From Candidatus Hydrogenedentota bacterium (lineage in GTDB: Bacteria > Hydrogenedentota > Hydrogenedentia > Hydrogenedentiales > CAITNO01), in contig CAIXUF010000611.1 in assembly GCA_903922535.1 (NCBI GenBank), forward strand, positions 1 to 9,883: DNA of 9,883 nt, given 5' to 3'. The notes beneath the pieces were generated by a model. It ran no database searches and was not told the DNA's origin. It saw only the letters and a list, made by a program, of their open reading frames with translations. Positions 6,898-9,883 of the stretch are shown here, one piece after another (positions within the stretch are counted from its first letter, which is position 1; each line of letters starts with the position of its first letter). A program made the position numbers and the translations under genes.

Positions 6898-8733
6898 TCA
6901 TTCCCGGGTCTTCACGGGAATGAAGCACTTGACCTTGTTGGCCGCCGCGCCGCAGGGATCGAGCGAGTCTTGCGTGCGGAAATCGCGCAGGCAATTCTGA
7001 AACCGAAAGCTTATGCACTGGGGCTCGTAAAAGGGCGTCGTGGAATCATAAAGAAACTCGCCGTCAATTGGGCGCGGAGCGGCATAAGGCACATGGCTTC
7101 CCGGACCCAGCACCGTAAACTCAACAACCCACACGAACAGGGGCAGGTGCATTTCCACGTAACGCCGGCACGTTTCGGCGGAATAGCCCCGTCTGACGAC
7201 AGATTGCTTGAAATCGGGGGACGATGCAAGAAAACAGCGCCACAGCATGCTGGGCCGGGCCTTATTGGGAAGATCAGGTTCCGGGGGTGGAAACTGTTTA
7301 TCAAACCGTGTAATCGCGTCGAGCACGACGCAATCCGGCCGGTTGTTCTGCACGTAGGGGGGAAGGGGCACCACAAACCCCTGAAGCAGGCTGATCTGCT
7401 CCCGTCTCCTGCCCGCGCCGTCCCTCCGCCATGTGGCAATGGGACACGAGCCCTTCTTCTTGGCGGCAGGCCGCGCCTCTGGACAATTCCGAATATCCTC
7501 CGCTTCGCGATCCGAGAGCAGGCGAAGCCGATCAAAGGGGCCGTAGGCATCGTTGTGCGCGTAGTACAACTGCACGGCCTGGCCGAGAAGCAGATGCCGT
7601 CCCCGGGGAATCGCGTTCATGCCGAAAAGGAGGCCCGCCTCCGCCTCCGCCGCGTCGGTACCGTCCTTTGCCCCGGGAAGAAGATGACCCACGATTGTCA
7701 CGGCGTGACCGCTTCTCTCGCCTGAGTATGCCGCAACAATTGGAAGACCGGATTCCACATAGGTGTAGCCGAGGAAGCGCATGCGCGCTTGCGAGGAGCA
7801 GTGGGGCGAGTCCGAAGGCCCGCAGATGAAGGGAACGCAACCGGTGCTTGAAAAGGCCTGTTTGATCTCGTGAAGCGCCAGCCCCGGCCCCAGTTTCCAG
7901 TCGCTCCCGTCCACCGCCATGTCCTCTTGGTCGCGCTTGAGCGCCTGGCGGGTGATGGTGTTGTACGGGTGCTTGTGCAGCCCGAAGCGGCCCGACAGGA
8001 CTTGTGAGGCAACCCATACCGACGCCGTGGCGCATACTCCGACAACGGGATTCTGCTGTACTGCGGGGGCCGTGTACAGCTTCATTGCCAGCGAGGACAG
8101 ATGGAATTCGTTGGCGATTGCCCCCGTGCAGTAGGGCTGCCCGCTTTCCTCAAGCCAGTGGTGGTCAACCCCGGGAACATCACACGAGGATCTCCGGTCG
8201 AACTCAATGACCGTGCGGCCTATGACGCATGAGTGATAGGGGCGCAACACAAAGAAACCCCGATAGACGGCGTTCAAGTCCTGAAGCCATTGCGGGTGCC
8301 TGTTTTGATGCGGGCCGTCTTGAAGGCATTTGATCAGGGCGGGAATGCATTGCTCGTCCCCTTCAAGAAGATGCACCCTGGAGCAGACCCGTTTGAACGG
8401 TGTGAAAGAACGTGCATAGAAGGCGGCATACCCGTCCCAGTCCTCAAGATCAAAATAGGGGTTCTCGACCAGCGCGAAACATGTGTAACGTTTTCGCGCG
8501 ATCTTGAGTATGCTCAACAAGGGTTGGGGGACAATGTTGTTTATGAAGGCATTGACGAGATGGGCAATCCCCGCGGTACGGTATTCGGGGCTGTCCTGCA
8601 GTTCCTTGATGATTTTTGCCTTGCGGTCCTCCTGGCCGCTTGCCGTCGCAATCTCCGCTTTGTCCAGGAATGCGTCAAGAAGGGCACCCTCAACTGGAAA
8701 GAATGAGATTGTCGCGCTTTCCTCCTGAATCAA
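6898..8733 (-). CDS. Cysteine-rich papain-fold (C39-like) peptidase, family not recognised
   Basis: The start is TTG (complement of 8731-8733), chosen because GGGAGGT lies 7 bases upstream; it would otherwise be hard to find. The product has 611 residues with no signal peptide or clear membrane helix, so it is probably cytoplasmic. The core resembles papain-fold/C39-type thiol peptidases in the right order: Cys234 in GVCATASVW at a helix start, His343 in SGHAVTIVGH, and Asn394/Asp395 in YAHNDAYGPF. PIVAAYSG just before the His block also fits that fold. Residues 1-220 are an unassigned helical region, and 410-611 an extra C-terminal region. By my count there are 20 cysteines, high for a cytoplasmic protein. 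It follows a 66-residue acidic protein by 24 bases in one operon. Peptidase, transpeptidase or amidase activity is inferred from motifs only; the substrate is unknown. Confidence 0.7.
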   Translation of the reverse strand: MIQEESATISFFPVEGALLDAFLDKAEIATASGQEDRKAKIIKELQDSPEYRTAGIAHLVNAFINNIVPQPLLSILKIARKRYTCFALVENPYFDLEDWDGYAAFYARSFTPFKRVCSRVHLLEGDEQCIPALIKCLQDGPHQNRHPQWLQDLNAVYRGFFVLRPYHSCVIGRTVIEFDRRSSCDVPGVDHHWLEESGQPYCTGAIANEFHLSSLAMKLYTAPAVQQNPVVGVCATASVWVASQVLSGRFGLHKHPYNTITRQALKRDQEDMAVDGSDWKLGPGLALHEIKQAFSSTGCVPFICGPSDSPHCSSQARMRFLGYTYVESGLPIVAAYSGERSGHAVTIVGHLLPGAKDGTDAAEAEAGLLFGMNAIPRGRHLLLGQAVQLYYAHNDAYGPFDRLRLLSDREAEDIRNCPEARPAAKKKGSCPIATWRRDGAGRRREQISLLQGFVVPLPPYVQNNRPDCVVLDAITRFDKQFPPPEPDLPNKARPSMLWRCFLASSPDFKQSVVRRGYSAETCRRYVEMHLPLFVWVVEFTVLGPGSHVPYAAPRPIDGEFLYDSTTPFYEPQCISFRFQNCLRDFRTQDSLDPCGAAANKVKCFIPVKTRE

Positions 8734-8740
8734 GGCTCAG

Positions 8741-8747
8741 ACCTCCC
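8741..8747 (-). promoter_or_regulatory. Ribosome binding site that decides the TTG start of the peptidase
   Basis: GGGAGGT on the minus strand sits in the 24-base gap after the small gene's stop codon, 7 bases before the TTG. No other start codon nearby has comparable spacing. Confidence 0.65.
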
Positions 8748-8757
8748 TGGGACGCGG

Positions 8758-8958
8758 CTATCCCACAAACCGCATTGTGGCGCTCTCCTGGAACATTCTT
8801 GCCTCCCCCTCTTCGACTTCCTGCAAATACAGTCCTATGCGCTGCATGGCAACCGGATCCTCCTCCGCGCCGTCAAAACCACCCTTCTCGTTTCGCGGAT
8901 ACTGCGCAAGAAACGCCTCGCCATACGTGCCAAGTTCTTCTTCCGCCTGCTTCGCCAT
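8758..8958 (-). CDS. Small acidic protein (66 residues) leading the peptidase operon
   Basis: ATG (complement of 8956-8958) is preceded by AGGAGA (8971-8966) with 7 bases of spacing; TAG ends at 8758-8760. It has 14 acidic and 6 basic residues. It begins MAKQAEEELG, carries KGGFDGAEEDP at 25-35 and a predicted helix at about 36-50 (VAMQRIGLYLQEVEEG), and ends MRFVG. There is no cysteine, signal peptide or membrane segment. I do not recognise a family. A near-consensus promoter sits directly upstream and the peptidase gene starts 24 bases downstream, so the two are almost certainly co-transcribed. It could be a substrate, an inhibitor or a chaperone-like partner of the peptidase; the Gly-Gly at 26-27 is a possible but unproven C39-type cleavage site. 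The sequence gives no way to choose between these. Confidence 0.7.
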   Translation of the reverse strand: MAKQAEEELGTYGEAFLAQYPRNEKGGFDGAEEDPVAMQRIGLYLQEVEEGEARMFQESATMRFVG

Positions 8959-8966
8959 GATCGAAT

Positions 8967-8980
8967 CTCCTGGTCCGGAG
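8967..8980 (-). promoter_or_regulatory. Short hairpin overlapping the small gene's ribosome binding site
   Basis: On the minus strand, CTCC (8980-8977) can pair with GGAG (8970-8967) across a six-base loop. The GGAG is the core of the ribosome binding site, so the fold would partly hide it. The stem is only 4 bp, and a run of seven A lies just before it. Confidence 0.25.
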
Positions 8981-9007
8981 TTTTTTTATCACCTGTAATT
9001 GTTGAGC

Positions 9008-9037
9008 ATTATTCCACCAGCTAATCTTGGAAGTCAA
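9008..9037 (-). promoter_or_regulatory. Near-consensus sigma70 promoter for the small protein/peptidase operon
   Basis: Read on the minus strand, TTGACT (9037-9032) and AATAAT (9013-9008) each match five of six consensus bases, separated by 18 bases, in a notably AT-rich patch. Transcription would start near 9001, giving a leader of about 43 bases before the ATG at 8958. This is the strongest promoter in the window. Confidence 0.65.
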
Positions 9038-9095
9038 ACAACTTCCGCAACGCAAAAAGGCGCATGTTGCAATCCCTTTGCCGCTGAATCCCCCA

Positions 9096-9883
<788 letters not shown>

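Noticed and set aside
6805..7725. 306-codon + strand frame opposite the peptidase gene
   Set aside because: It has low-complexity composition and no domain, and runs antisense to a gene with ordered catalytic motifs.
8758..8958. Small protein as a Pup or UBact-type protein modifier
   Set aside because: Size, acidity and a terminal Gly are suggestive, but it lacks the C-terminal GG-Glu/Gln tail, and no ligase or proteasome gene is adjacent.
9047..9070. GCAAC...GTTGC inverted repeat after glgX
   Set aside because: The stem is bulged and its T-run is in the loop rather than after the stem; too weak to call as a terminator.

Overview
The window comes from a high-GC bacterial chromosome. It has Shine-Dalgarno-led genes, sigma70-like promoters, short operons and no introns. 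The gene mix suggests a polysaccharide-degrading bacterium of the Planctomycetota/Verrucomicrobiota/Lentisphaerota/Hydrogenedentota type: a GH42-like hydrolase, a DUF6807 ('PmoA-like') secreted protein, a divergent GH29 fucosidase-like protein and a glgX. This placement is inferred from gene content only; there is no rRNA or marker gene here. No tRNA, rRNA, CRISPR array, insertion sequence or integrase is visible.

Left half (1-5850, mostly + strand): the 3' part of a GH42-like glycoside hydrolase runs in from the left edge and ends at 2211. The 370-base gap that follows holds a likely 39-codon membrane microprotein on the minus strand (2295-2414). Next comes a secreted DUF6807 protein (2582-3793) with its own promoter and a clear intrinsic terminator. 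A secreted single-domain GH29-like protein (3912-4952) and a PspC-domain membrane protein (5029-5850) follow. The three enzyme-type genes would act together outside the cytoplasm on complex carbohydrates.

Right half (5840-9883, all - strand): a membrane-anchored alpha/beta hydrolase (6751-5840) converges on the PspC gene with an 11-bp overlap. Upstream of it, past a region of three small hairpins, is a two-gene operon: a 66-residue acidic protein (8958-8758), then a 611-residue cysteine-rich, papain-fold (C39-like) peptidase (8733-6898). The operon has a near-consensus promoter and both genes have strong ribosome binding sites. The window ends inside glgX, the glycogen debranching enzyme, which runs off the right edge.

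The least ordinary element is the small protein plus cysteine peptidase operon, which I could not match to a named system. The 39-residue microprotein is second.
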